Positions 51,145 through 63,050 are shown, counted from the first letter of the stretch. The stretch is 64,000 bases of DNA from Manduca sexta (GCF_014839805.1 NC_051130.1:2852001-2916000); one strand, 5' to 3'. Translations and numbers: made by a program. Notes: generated by a model not told the origin, from the sequence alone.

Positions 51145-51227
51145 GATTAAAACATATTTAGCGTTAATCATATTCAGTGCGAGGTTGTGCAAACCAGCCT
51201 TAATTACATTAGACGTCCTGTGCTAGT

Positions 51228-51323
51228 GATAGGATATTTGTTTGCGCCTGGATAGCGAACAGTGTACACAAGGCGTTAAACACGCCCTAGTGGCCCATGT
51301 AATTAATGTGTTCCGGGATCAAA
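51228..51323 (+). mobile_element. Repeat family B, 5' part only
   Basis: It matches from GATAGGATATTTGTTTGCGC to TTCCGGGATCA, then stops where a family C copy starts. Confidence 0.65.
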
Positions 51324-51546
51324 GTGGAGATAGCCTAATTGAGATTAGAACGGACTGCCGAGGCTGTCCACAGGTTTGAAAACTTAAAACACCTCTGACT
51401 TTTTTTTTATATGTGTATTTTTTGTGAATCATCGCTTACTTTAACGGTAAAGGAATCATGAGGAAACGCATTCCTGAGAACTCTATAGGAATATTGAGGG
51501 TGTGTGAACTCAGCAAACCCATACTAGGCCGGCGTAGTGAATAGTG
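51324..51546 (+). mobile_element. SINE-like repeat, family C, fused to a family B fragment
   Basis: This is the only + strand copy: TAGAACGGACTGCCGAGG, an altered B-box, ACACCTCTGAC, and CTAGGCCGGCGTAGTGAATA near the end. Confidence 0.65.
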
Positions 51547-52542
51547 GATTAACATATAGGCGTTTTTGTCCCAGTAATTTGCTTCTATGGGAAATAATAG
51601 TTTTTTTTAATCTGATTCCTTAAATATATATTATGACTGGAGTGGTACAGGTTACGCTATAAATCGCCATAGTGAAATAAAACAATTTTTCGGATATTAT
51701 CGCATTTTTTTATATATTATAATTTTCTGCCGGACATGCAAGACTCTGTCAGCTCATTCTGCATCTATTGGACCGTGAACAGCCAACAAAATTTTGTAAT
51801 TGCAAAATGTATGTAGATATTGTCACTTTGGCTTTTCAGACGACTAACACCTTAGTCCTCCCATGACCACAAAGGCTACAGTCTTCGAAACCTCCGAAAA
51901 ATAGTTTTATTTGAATGTTTTATATCACCCAACTTTTTAAGCCAAACCGGCCTATTTATTTCCCAAATCTATGCGATCCATCATTCAAAAATTATTTCGC
52001 AACAAACGCCAGCTCAAAAGGTAATCAGAAACCGTTAAATTCAAATCCGACGGATAAAATGGAAATACGCGTATAATGAGGATACACAAAGATAAAGGTA
52101 TCTTTTGATAGTGGCCAGCATGACAGCACCGAAATGGGCAGCTTTTGTTCCCATTATGAGTGAAACAATACTCGCCTCTCGTCATTTTGTTACCGTGCAA
52201 GCGTGGGACATTCCGATTTTATACGTTGGAATTGGACGTTCAGCATTTCATACGCGCTTTGTGAAAAGTATTAATCTTTACTCTAGCACTCATTGTGTCC
52301 GTTCTAATAAAACTTGATTGAAAATTGCTTTTCGGTTGTAAGTAGAATTGCCGAATTTGTGTCATCTCTTTATACGACTGAGCAGTTTGCGAAGTTATTG
52401 GTAAACGTTGCGACTACCTATAATCTATACTTATAATAAATCTGTAGAGAGGTCAATTCTGTACATGAAATATATTTCCAAAATAACTATCAGGGGGTGA
52501 TTAGGGATCGATACTGATTCCAAAAATGCAATTAGTAAAATT

Positions 52543-52545
<3 letters not shown>

Positions 52546-52574
<29 letters not shown>
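52546..52574. repeat. (TCTG)n microsatellite
   Basis: About seven TCTG units sit inside the long family E element; the short copy at 37322 has only two. Confidence 0.85.
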
Positions 52575-52575
<1 letters not shown>

Positions 52576-53120
52576 ATAACCGTTATAGAAACAAAAACTA
52601 CTCGACGGATTTTAACGAAACTTGGTACAATTATTTGTCATACTCCTGTGCTGGTTATAGTATACTTTTCATCACGCTACAATTAATAGGAGCAGAGCAG
52701 TGAAGGGAAATGTTGGGAAAACGGGAGAAGTTACTCCATTTTTTAAGCTTCCATCGCGTGTGCAACCTTAATGGTTAAAGCTACACATAAATCATGTATG
52801 ACGGAAATGTTCTCCATAAAATTATGTAAAAAATATCCCACGGCAGCATATGTCTATCTTTTATGGTTGACTCACAATAACACGTGTAACTCCCGATAGC
52901 TTAGCAGTTCGAAGCTTTCTCATTATATTTGTCTACTCTTACGTTTATAACACTCTCAGTCATCCCTAATTAAAAAAGGTTAACATTATTAAATATTCCA
53001 TAAAAAGAATCATAGAAATCAGTATAGAAACACCAAAGTTATACATGAAATACGCTAATAATAAGCCATCATGCGTGAATACTGAATTATGCTATAAGGA
53101 TTATTTTTGTATATATATAA

Positions 53121-53221
53121 GGTCGCGAACGCACAGGCAGGCGGCTTGCTTGGCACCTAGAGGCTAGCGAATCACCTAGCGAGTAGCTTCGTAAAACGAA
53201 CATTCTCGAACGTTCGCGACC
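53121..53221. repeat. 101-bp piece bounded by 11-bp inverted repeats
   Basis: GGTCGCGAACG at 53121-53131 is the exact complement of CGTTCGCGACC at 53211-53221. It is GC-richer than its surroundings and lies inside the long form of family E, where the short form has no counterpart. Confidence 0.7.
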
Positions 53222-54150
53222 GGCTCCATTTTTGAAGTTCGAAATCCACGCGGGCGAAGCTGCGAGCGGAAGCTAGTAATAAATAATCTCTTTCTGAATT
53301 TTGAATTTCGAATTTTTATAGTACTGAACTGAACTCATTCTAACCTTAAGAGCCTGTCTCACAACGTCTCTGTAAATGCTCCTCGCCATACAAATGTATA
53401 AGCCGACCAAATTCGAAAGTCACACTCTAATCTATACTTCCAAAAAATCATAACATAATGAGCACTATCTATATTAGTTATTTAATACGATAACTATCAA
53501 ATATAAACTTAAAACATATAAAACAATCCCTTAATGTTAAATCTCATCATGCGTCGTAATACTGGCTGCAATGTTATTCAAATTAACTGCACTACAAGGC
53601 GCGTTGTTCCTCGGTAGACAGACAATGCGGACGTACACATACGAACTCTCCTAGAATAACTATCGCCTAGCATAATAGCGACGTAAGCAGACGGCTGACT
53701 GCCGAGCTATTGTATTTCGCCTAAATTGGGGCTAAACAAATACATTCAAGCGAGTGGAGTATAACAGACTAAAAATTCAGCCATGGTCGAACTAACCACT
53801 AAGATAACCTAATTCACTCTCTAATGACGGGCTAATTATGCCACAACTGCTGCTATATGCCAGGTTATAAATCACCTTAATTTCATAAAAACCTACCGGC
53901 TTATGAAGGGTCAATTAATTTAGACGTTAGCTGTCACTGCCTTTTGGTATGGGCTTGCGTGACATTTTTTTATGATGGGGATATCAGCCTGGACAAAGCA
54001 AAGATTGTGTATGAAGTTTTTTACATGATAATATGTTGACAGTATTTTAGGAATATTTCATTTTTAAGAATTTGTATTTGTGCCTTTCGAATATAGTATA
54101 AAGATGAAAAAACTACGTGTGATGACTGCTTCTTTGTTTCCATACAATTG

Positions 54151-54447
54151 CTGGTGGTACATCTCTCATATCTCAGAGTCCGCCTGGGTAGGTATCACCG
54201 CAATGTCTATTTCTGCCGCCAAGCAGCAGTGTAGTCACTGTTGTGTTTCGCTTTAAAGGACATTGTAGCCAGTGTAACTACCGGACATAATAAAGCTTAC
54301 ATGTGTCACGATGGCGAACGCAGTGGAATACCAAACATACTTTGTAATTTAAAGTGTTGGATGGTATTTTTACTGTTTATGGGCGGTCGTATCGCTTACC
54401 ATCAGGCGAACGGCAAACTCGTGTCGTCATTAAAAATAATAAAAAAA
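54151..54447 (-). mobile_element. SINE-like repeat, family D, near full length
   Basis: It is a reverse copy, from TGGTGGTACATCTCTCATAT to CGTATCGCTTACCATCAGGC. The open frame at 54241-54474 is part of it. Confidence 0.8.
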
Positions 54448-55544
54448 CCTGTGATATTGTCTTACGCCGAATAAGTAGTATTGCTCCTCGTTTCACATTT
54501 TTTTCTATTTTCAATTCCAGCACTTGACAGTGTTCCATAAGAAAGTGTTACATTCCATGTCAATAAATAATAAATAAGCCTCTGTATTTATTTTTTTTCT
54601 TCATGCAGTCTTACATTAATATTTATATATTATTTTAATGCAGCATCAAAATATATTTTTAAAATTGTATATTAAAATAAAATAGAATTTCATACTAATT
54701 AATACATTTAACTAAGTCAAGATAACAGTCTCGATTAAATGTATATTTTTGAATCCCTGTATGGTATAAAGTATCAATGATACTAAAGATTATGCCTATG
54801 TTATGATAATTTTTATCATTAATATTGTTGCAAATAAATCTCTTAAGTCATTTAACACAATACCAGTAAAATAGCAATCATTATACAGGGTATGCGAAAC
54901 GTGAATCAATTAAAAGGTGCGCGTATGCGGGTACTCGTAAAACAATTTGGACTCGATATGCGCGGCTCGCATTAACGACGTGTCGTTATTGCTGTCGGTA
55001 TTACGCGGACTGGACCGCATTCGGTTATAATTTAATATAAAGTTTAGGAATTGTAATGTGACTCGAGGCCCACAAACCTACAATGACTTAAGGGATTATG
55101 CACAAAAAATATAATTTTATACAATACATGCAAAGCTCTTCCCTATGTCTCTAATGAGGTGGGTAGAGAGGTACCTGGTACCCGTTGGTTCGTTGCTTAT
55201 TTCCGAACAATACGATAGTTCATAACCTTTTGTCGAATTGGGCTTAAATTCTGAACAAGTGCAAATACATATTTTTTTAATAACAAAAATTTTGATTTAA
55301 CTTTGGGAATGTTTCCTTCACGATCGTTTTTTTTTCTTCACTTTTTTTTCAAACTGAAATCACAACGGATTTCCTTTTCTGAGAATTCAACACAGAACTT
55401 CACGATTGAGAGCCAATCTCTACCATATCAAGCCTGCTTTTAAGACACCACGTTTTTCTTTATCTTTTTAATGTCACTGTTGTAAATACAAGTAATTAGT
55501 TCCATATTTTACAATATGGCCAAGATTTTTTTTTCTTGGTCAAG

Positions 55545-55856
55545 CTTTTTTTTTATTACTTTGAATGACGAGACGAGCCTGCCGTTCGCCTGATGGTAAG
55601 CGATACGACCACTCATAAACAGTAGAAACACCATCCAACACCTTGTATTACAAAGTATTGTTTGGTATTCTACTGCGCTCGCCATCTTGAGACATGAGAT
55701 GTTAAGTCTTATTATGTCCAGTAGTTACACTGGCTACAATGTCCTTCAAACCAGAACACAACAGACTACACACTGTTGCTTGGCGGACTGAAATAGACAT
55801 TGCGGTGGTACCTACCCAGACGGACTCTCACATATGAGAGACCTACCACCAGTAAA
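55545..55856 (+). mobile_element. SINE-like repeat, family D, full length
   Basis: This is the best copy. It has a leading T-run, TTTGAATGACGAGACGAGCC, the central block, and the 3' end AGAGACCTACCACCAGTAAA. I cannot see a tRNA-like promoter, so its origin (SINE or MITE) is open. Confidence 0.8.
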
Positions 55857-56167
55857 AAAGTAAAGCTATACAAACAGTTTTGACTCTCAAAAATATTAAA
55901 TCAATAACCGCGACCACTCGAGCCGCCGTCCCTGGGAGCTAACGAGATTGCTTTTGAAGCGTTCACGGTCGATTTTACAAGTGTGTTCCGATTGGCCAGC
56001 GTTCCACATTGTTTTTTGACTGGGATGTTTTTTTATGTGACGGGAATTGCGCCTCTGTCTGGTGGCAATTCTCCGACAAAAATATGTTTATATTATAGTG
56101 CTCTAGGTACTTTCCGATGCAAATTCTTTTAATAATATATGCAATATAAAATGAATGCAATCACTAG

Positions 56168-56350
56168 CATGACCTACTGGCTTGAAGGAGTTTTCGGGAT
56201 GAAAGTCCCGCTATATATTTTCCCGAAATAGAAAGTAGCCTATAATATTTCCAGAGCCTTAAAATATATCGGTACCAAATTTTGTAAAAAACCGATCAGT
56301 ACATTTTGAGAAAATCGATAACATACAGAAAGATGGAAAAGGAGACTTTC
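56168..56350 (+). mobile_element. Helitron-like relic, internal part
   Basis: AGTCCCGCTATATATTTTCC, AGAAAGTAGCCTATAATATT and ACCGATCAGTACATTTTGAG are blocks common in lepidopteran Helitron-like repeats. The ends are not visible. Confidence 0.35.
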
Positions 56351-56401
56351 TTTTATAATATGTATATTTAATTGGAGTAATAATTAAATATTTTCATGTA
56401 C

Positions 56402-56460
56402 CTTGACTTATAAGCGCAACTATGTTCGCCTACGTGATGAATAAACCATTTATTTTAAAA
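56402..56460 (+). mobile_element. 3' end of the same retroposon as 47074-47288
   Basis: It contains GCAACTATGTTCGCCTACGT followed by GATGAATAAACCATTTATTT, which matches the nested element on the opposite strand. Nothing recognisable remains upstream. Confidence 0.6.
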
Positions 56461-56944
56461 AATCTATCAGACGACAAAGTACCAAGTACTCGAAAAAACA
56501 AATAAAATAAACTTAAAAAGAAGAGTCATATTTTATTATTAAGTATCGATCAGCTATAAAACGAAACAGATTTAATACTCGCAAAGACAAATGTTTGTGA
56601 AGAAAATATATTTCGCTGGCTCATTATTACAAGGCTCAATATTAATTTTTATTTATGTTGAAAAATGAGAATTAAAATGTTGATGGTAGAAGACAAATAA
56701 TTCATGGTTGCTTTATTTATGTTTCGGAATAATTGGATTTTTTTACTGAAAAATACATATAATCAAAAATACAAATAAATGTGATAAATATACAACTCAA
56801 TTTGTGCAAACAAATTCGAACATAGAATCTTGTAATAAAGAGCCAGCCATTTCTTATATCTGGGTGCTGAGTCAGGACCTCGCCTTCTATTACTGTATTA
56901 ATATTATTACCTCTTAATTTACTTACATTTATCTGTGTCAGAAT

Positions 56945-57172
56945 ACCTGTATCCACTCGGATAACGACCACAGTACATAAGGTGTAAAACCCGCCATAGT
57001 CCACGTTAGTTTCGCGTTTCGGCATCCCTCTGTATATATACAGTTTTAAACAAGCCGACATAATTGTGTCAACTGGCAAGAGATAACATCTTTAGTCAGT
57101 CAACACTAGCTCGAACCCACCCTACTGACCATCAGGTGATATGGCTCACTTCGCAATGACCGTATAAAAAAT
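56945..57172 (+). mobile_element. Repeat family B, diverged
   Basis: It aligns along its length, with GATAACGACCACAGTACATA, ACAAGCCGACATAATTGTGT and ACCATCAGGTGATATGG blocks and an A-rich tail. It sits about 40 bases upstream of the family A SINE at 57210. Confidence 0.65.
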
Positions 57173-57209
57173 AATAGTAAAGGTTTTAAGACTATTGCGT
57201 ATTGCTAGA

Positions 57210-57484
57210 CTAGATATTGACTGCCTCGGTGGCGTAGTTGTACTGCATGCGCGGTACGTCAGCGCTCTGAGGTCCTGGGTTCGAATCCCGGGTCGGGCAA
57301 AGTGATAATTGAGTTTTTCTGCTCAATATCAGCCCGGAGTCTGGATTTATGCCCGATATGGCGATAGGCTCGCCCCCTATCACATCATGGGACGGAACAC
57401 ACTTGGCGAAAAGTGGGTGCCTTGGTTGCACCTCTGCATACCCCTTCGGGGATAAAATACGTGATGGTGTGTGTGTGTGTGGTG
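57210..57484 (+). mobile_element. SINE family A, full length with target-site duplication
   Basis: It starts with CTAGATATTGACTGCCTCGG, then A-box-like TGGCGTAGTTG, B-box GGGTTCGAATCCCGGG, body, and a (TG)n tail. It is flanked by a perfect 14-bp repeat TGCGTATTGCTAGA at 57196-57209 and 57485-57498. The open - strand frame across it is not a gene. Confidence 0.9.
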
Positions 57485-57724
57485 TGCGTATTGCTAGAGG
57501 ACTCCACGTCAGAGACGGTATGTAAAATAAATCAAATAATGATTTTGTCAAAAAACTTTGTCGATTTTCATGAATCTTTTATTTGTTTCAACGCACGTAA
57601 TTATGGTAATTATTCAGAGGTCGAATTAAAATGGTTATTTGTCCGACAACGCGACATTAATTAGTTCAATAAAACGATTTCTACAATACTTATAGGCGCA
57701 TTCATAAATAATATACTTAATAAT

Positions 57725-58014
57725 AATATCAGGCCTGTATATAATATCCCACTGCTGGGCACGGATCTCATCTACAACTGAGAGGGTTTAGGTCTTAGTC
57801 CACCACGCTAGCCTAGTGCGGATTGGTAGACTTCACACACTCTCAAATTTTAATACAGATTTCCTCAGGTATGTACTTCACCCTTAAAGCAAGCAACAAT
57901 TGACAATGAATACACGCATTATTTTAGAAAAGTCAGAGGTATGTGCCCTTGTGTTTTTAACCTGGGGACATTCGTTCGGCAATGCGTTCCACACCCAATT
58001 AGGATATTGCCGCT
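57725..58014 (-). mobile_element. SINE-like repeat, family C, near full length
   Basis: It is a reverse copy, from ATATCAGGCCTGTATATAAT through CCACGCTAGCCTAGTGCGG to the head at CCCAATTAGGATATTGCCGC. Confidence 0.75.
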
Positions 58015-58774
58015 ATTCATTGTTTTGAGTAATTATTTCACTTGGAAATGTTTTTTGTATCATATCTTTCCCGAATGCTTCAACGCTCTATTCTTATTTC
58101 GGAGTCTTTTAACTAAAATCTTCAATTTCTGTTTCGACTAACTTAAAAGCAACTTACGACCGTTTTAAACGATCCAAATCCTAATCTTCGGTCCTATCCC
58201 AAAAATAAACCAATCAAATTAAGTCATTTGTAAGCATGTCAAAAAAATCGTTCTCACTGGTAAATTTTCGCTATCGATCGAAAAAAGCGATTGAGATAGT
58301 TTATTGAAAACGGCGGTAAATCGCAATCGATGATGCTAAAAGAACGCCACGGATTTTGATTTTATATATTGTATCCCAAATATGTTCAGTTGACAATAGT
58401 ATACGAACTTGACGTGATCATTTTAAACTTTATGCCTACTTATATTAAAACTGCAAATTGTTTAATTTCTGGTTTCTATTCATTAAAAACTTAAAAACCA
58501 CATTGTGATATATTGGGCTTTGGTTGACATAAAGATCATTTTATAAGTTTAAGTTATTAACACCCATACACCTATACGAGGAATTTCTTACATAACATAC
58601 GATTCTTGAAAAGATCAGAATAACGCGTGTGACTGTTTAATGTTTAAACATATCACAATAAAACGCATTTTTAGCATTACGAAACGAAACAAAAAATGTG
58701 ATAAATATAGAAAATACGTCATTAAGGTGTATTCATAACGATTGAGCAAAACTAACAGCAGCAATCTTCCACAG

Positions 58775-58931
58775 CACGGCAACGCCACCACATCGAGCGA
58801 GACGTCGGTGGGGACGAACACGGCGACTGCAGCAGCGACGCCGGGACCCAGCAAAGCGCCGCCGCCCGCCGCCAAGTTCCGGCACGGTCTGCTGCAGCTC
58901 ATGATACATACCATCGACCCGATGCATGACG
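58775..58931 (+). CDS. Nckx30C: K+-dependent Na+/Ca2+ exchanger, cytosolic-loop exon
   Basis: These 52 codons plus one base continue the exchanger (residues about 242-293 if joined directly to the first exon). The first 33 residues are low-complexity, rich in Thr, Ser, Ala and Pro, as expected for the variable part of the large cytosolic loop. They are followed by KFRHGLLQLMIHTIDPMHD, a block conserved in insect and vertebrate SLC24 proteins. The acceptor is the AG at 58773-58774, in phase 0, which fits the phase-0 donor of the first exon; two nearer AGs at 58758 and 58761 would break that phase. The donor is a strong G|GTGAGT at 58931/58932, in phase 1. GC is again much higher than in the flanks. 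An intermediate small exon inside the 54-kb intron cannot be ruled out. Confidence 0.9.
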
Positions 58932-59530
58932 GTGAGTTAGGTACGCACCGCGCTTCGCTCACTTACTAACTCATGGTTGGATGGTTGGAACATGATCCTT
59001 ACTCGGAAGAAATAAGGTCTTTGTTTTTTATTGATGATTTTTACGTTGTATGTTTTCTTTCACATTGTTTTAAGTTTCTTTATTGCTGAATATTTTAAGA
59101 CTTATTTTTCTTTATTTATTTACTCATAAAATTTAATTAAAGTGTAAAGCTTTTGTCTCTTTAATCTCTGCTAGTAAATAGACATTTCGAACGCTAATCT
59201 TTTTAACTTTTGCAAGCTTTATATTCGTTATTTCGGCTATATTTAAATGTTGGCTTAGAATTTATATCGGCATTTATCTTTTTAATCTCACGGTGCATTG
59301 TAACCTGTTTTAAACTCTTGTTAATTCTTCGAAAGTCACAGTATAATATTTTTTTTATTTTAATCTTTTATTTTATTATATTATGACCTTAAAATAAGAC
59401 GCAAGGGTAATGTTATTAACCATCCAACCGCACTCATCTCTCGCGAAGGGTGACGGCTCAGCCTGAACCTGGCAGCGTTTGGCACTCGTCCATCAGGCTG
59501 GCAACTGGCACCTTAACGCCTTACGCCTAG

Positions 59531-59614
59531 CCCAACTTGGCATCCGCATCCTGGCAACTGGCACGCCAACTATCAGAGCCTTTGCCACAACTGCTATTTC
59601 ACACACCAGTAAAG
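59531..59614 (+). other. Candidate cassette exon (84 nt, phase 1/1), unproven
   Basis: This open stretch begins after the acceptor-like CTTACGCCTAG at 59530 and ends at a consensus donor AAAG|GTAAGT (59615). Entered in phase 1 after the preceding exon it is open and leaves in phase 1, so inclusion would add 28 codons to the cytosolic loop without changing the frame. Alternative loop exons are known in mammalian SLC24A1 and SLC24A2. The encoded residues (AQLGIRILATG...) match no exchanger block I recognise, and the local sequence contains repeated CTGGCAACTGGCAC motifs, so it may be chance. Confidence 0.2.
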
Positions 59615-61419
59615 GTAAGTGGTATGTACATAGTTTTAAATATTTCTTGAAATGTAGTGTTGAGTTATGGAACGCTTTTGCGGCTTTTAATAAGGCTTTA
59701 TAATAAAGCTATTCAATTAATTATTGCGCAATATCACCACAAGTTAAAGCCGTCTATAAGCCATCTCAATTTATTATGTCCTGGTTGAATAATTCTCGCT
59801 TGATGCCATTTATTGTTTTCGTTGAAGCCGCAGATTAAGCTGCAGATTACGTTTATTTAATTTTCTTGATACAATTAATGGTTTTTAAATAGCTTACTGA
59901 TTGAGTGATCGCAATGGTATATAGTCGAAAATGCCGAGGAAGATACACGCAATGCAGTTCGTTCAAATATAAAACTAAGGAATATAGGACCGTCTGGCAA
60001 ATATATAAGAAACAAAAGGTTTTCTTCATTCCTCTTAATAAAAATGAATAGAGATATTTATTTTTATTTATTTATTTCTAGTTAAAACATTATGAAAACT
60101 TACGTGAGTACTGGAATTATATTTACACTTTTAAAAATAAACAACATATAACATATAAGAAAAGGTTTCAACCAATAAGCTTAAGATACCTATCTATTTT
60201 AACATATCTATGTTAAAATATTTTAAATGAGATACGACAAACATTCCCATTACTCAAGCCTTATTAGCAAATGCGTTTATTTTTACATGTTTATAGTAAA
60301 AATAATATAAAGCTATATTATTCAGAATCCTATTTAGGAGTGACTAAAAAATTACTCATAAAATTAAAATGACTAAATTATGAAAATATTTTGGTAATTA
60401 CGTTTCTTTAATGCGAAATTGGTGTAACCCCTCTAAATCTTATAATCAGTGCTAACCGGTGTATGGATATCAGACAAGTTGACTAATGATTAAGCTAATG
60501 ACGAAATCGTTGTTAACATTATTGTTAGGTAATCTTAGACATTTCTCCCTACGGACAAATGTCCCTTTTGTTAAAATTAACATGCACAAGATATTATGGT
60601 GTTTTACACACTTAATATTAATCTTGTAATTCGTTAGCAATAGGGGACCGGCCTATGCTTGATTTTGTACATTATTCTATATGTAATAGTTAATAATACG
60701 AAAAAGAAGCACTCCTGCGAAAACTGCATAACAATTGGTTAAAAAATGAGCGAGTAATTCATATTTAAAATATTGTAACGTGCAGAAGTGGGCTCGATGT
60801 GGGGATATCGCTTCATCTCTTTCTTTCGCACGCGTCGTAATTCCCGATGACGTCACATGTGGGTATTTTGTCTCTTTTCTGTTTCTTGTTAATTACCCCT
60901 TCCACCGAAATTCAAAGACTTATAACTTGTTGATTTTTCACTGGATTTTAATAATTTATTTGGTGTTATAATTTATATTATGTAAATATTTGATAATTGT
61001 TAAGAACAAAAATGAGTCCGGTACCCTATTAATAAGATTATATTTCTGCCCGTGGTTTCGCTCATATAACACCCATTTCGGACTAACAAGTAATATAGCA
61101 TTAGGGAATAATGTCGCTGGCTAATTCCAATTAAAGGCCATTTCAATTAACTCCAAATTCAAGCATTATTAAATAAAATCTGATCTATAATCTAAGTATT
61201 TCCACCTCCTTCCCTTACATCTACGACCTACACCTAGTTGATGCCTTAAAGTGTTTTGGATTAATGTTAAATTACATACATATTCGTTTAGAGATTTCTG
61301 TCTTTACTTCTATCAAACATGAAAACCTCGAAATATTTTATATATATCGTATTTATAATATTAATAAGATATTGTATAATGTTATATATTAATGTATAAA
61401 TATGTAATACTAATAAGTG

Positions 61420-61572
61420 ATATCAGTCCAATAATATGTACTGACCCACTAAGGGACAGGGCCTCCTCTACCGAGAGAGGCTTTAGTCCACCACGCTGGC
61501 CTAGTGCAGGTTGATAGAATTTACGTTACATTTAAGGAAAATATTACAAATACTTAAGTTTTCTCACGATGC
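61420..61572 (-). mobile_element. Repeat family C, tail part
   Basis: It has ATATCAGTCCAATAATATGT and TTTAGTCCACCACGCTGGCC, then degenerates. The head is missing. Confidence 0.65.
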
Positions 61573-61816
61573 ATGTAACTTTAGAAATAAAATATGAACA
61601 AAACAGAAAAAAAGAAAACAGAAGATGTACAAGAAAAATACAGGAGATTGTCAATTTCGGGAATTAGTAATTTAAAGTACTAAATATTTCCATTATCATG
61701 TACTTTTTGTTACTAAACCCCGCGGTTGTCTAATCACAACATCATCGAAGCCAACGTTCAGATCAAGATTCGACCGTGACCATCGGCTTCACCATAATCC
61801 CACCAACGGCTTTATG

Positions 61817-61876
61817 CCACCTTATCCTTGCGAGTATAATAATATCCTATAATATCTACTCGCAAGGGTAAGGTGG
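61817..61876. repeat. Hairpin with 20-bp arms, one mismatch
   Basis: CCACCTTATCCTTGCGAGTA at 61817-61836 pairs with 61857-61876 except at one base. The loop is 20 bases of AT. Confidence 0.75.
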
Positions 61877-63050
61877 GATGAGGACGGGTGAAAGAGAATC
61901 AAGCTAATAAGCGCGAGCGAACGCGGACAGGCATGCCAACGATTTGCTTAAGACAACGGATACTGTCCTGATCGGCTAAACCACTTGGTCAAGTTCTCTC
62001 GCTCCAATTAGCTTGCTTAGCAAATGATATTAAGTCTATAATTGCCGGCTTACCTTTTTTAAAAAATATAAAGTCCTAAAATTTTATATTGTACTCATAT
62101 AACATATTTGCTTAAACACTGTTTGAATAAATTGCATTAAGTACAATATTTTCATTGATTAATTTTGGTGACATGGCTGTTAATAATACAATAAATGGCG
62201 TTAGTTGTTGTCATGCACATGCAAGCCAATGATGTACTGCATAGTAGTATTGCTTCCTCTTTCTAGCCGCATAGGCAAAAACTTGTTATCTCTGTTTAAA
62301 TATCGCTGTAGCAAATTATAATACAAAATGTATTGTTTTGCTAAAGAAAAGTATCTAAAAATATAATGAGTTATAATAGTACAATCAAATTATAGAACAT
62401 CTGTGGTTTTCATGCGAATATGTCGGTTACATTTGGCTCTGAAGGCGTATAACAGATGTACTCCTGAACGACCCACAAACCGTTAACTTGACGTCTATAG
62501 ATTTAAGGGACTATTTTTTGTTCTATTATATTGTAGTAATGAATCTACCTTTTAACTTTTTTATAGTTCTACATAAATGGCAACAAGATTTAATATTATA
62601 AGAAAATTTAATTATCATTACAACGATCTCCAGACCGCATTTATCATATTAATTCTTATATACTTCTTAGTAGTTATAAGTCTGCTTGAAAACCTAATAA
62701 ATAAATTAAAATAAAATTAAAAATATATTCTATCAGGTTCACTTTCTAAAAATTTCACCCTTCGCACCGGTGATCACGCAACTACTGGATATAACTTCCT
62801 GAGACTCTTAAGGCGTTACTTTGAGCTCGAAGTGAATTTGGGGCATCAGTAACAATCGGCCTGCCTTGACCCCATCGATTCATACTAAACCAAACTTTGA
62901 TTACCATAAACGTATTAGGTATAGTAAATATTTCGTGAGGTTTTTGTTTGTAGGTAGAATTGTAGTAAAGAAATGAGGTAGGCTAAGATTGTTGCTATCG
63001 GAGTTAGATAGCGAGTGTTACAACCATGCAAACAAGTATGTTAAGAGTTA

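Larger units (their letters stand above)
52424..53276 (+). mobile_element. Helitron-like non-autonomous element, family E, long form
   Basis: Both ends match the copy at 37322-37806, including TCTATACTTATAATAAATCT at the start and the terminal CTAG before T. The first about 380 bases are nearly identical apart from a (TCTG)n expansion at 52546-52574. The middle differs and contains an unrelated 101-bp palindrome-bounded piece at 53121-53221. Confidence 0.7.
4706..58774 (+). other. Intron 1 of the exchanger gene (about 54 kb)
   Basis: The donor is GTGAGC at 4706. The acceptor is CTTCCACAG at 58774, with a good branch-point match ACTAAC at 58751-58756. The intron holds a nested - strand gene and most of the repeats listed here. 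In these stretches longer than 300 bases I see no gene or recognisable repeat: 4706-6244, 6741-8013, 10161-12446, 18181-20671, 23326-24840, 25421-26012, 30290-31546, 31661-32885, 36234-37321, 37808-39154, 41078-42289, 44925-46146, 47413-49326, 49570-50870, 51547-52423, 53278-54150 and 54448-55544. Short reading frames there have no family signature. Confidence 0.75.

Noticed and set aside
57222..57300. A functional tRNA gene at the SINE head
   Set aside because: The A- and B-boxes are present but the cloverleaf does not close and the sequence continues into a SINE body with flanking duplications.
57210..57551. 113-codon open frame on the - strand
   Set aside because: It is the reverse of the family A SINE.
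59476..59614. Full phase-0 version of the candidate exon from the AG at 59475
   Set aside because: It would enter in phase 0, but the preceding exchanger exon ends in phase 1; only the shorter form from 59531 fits.
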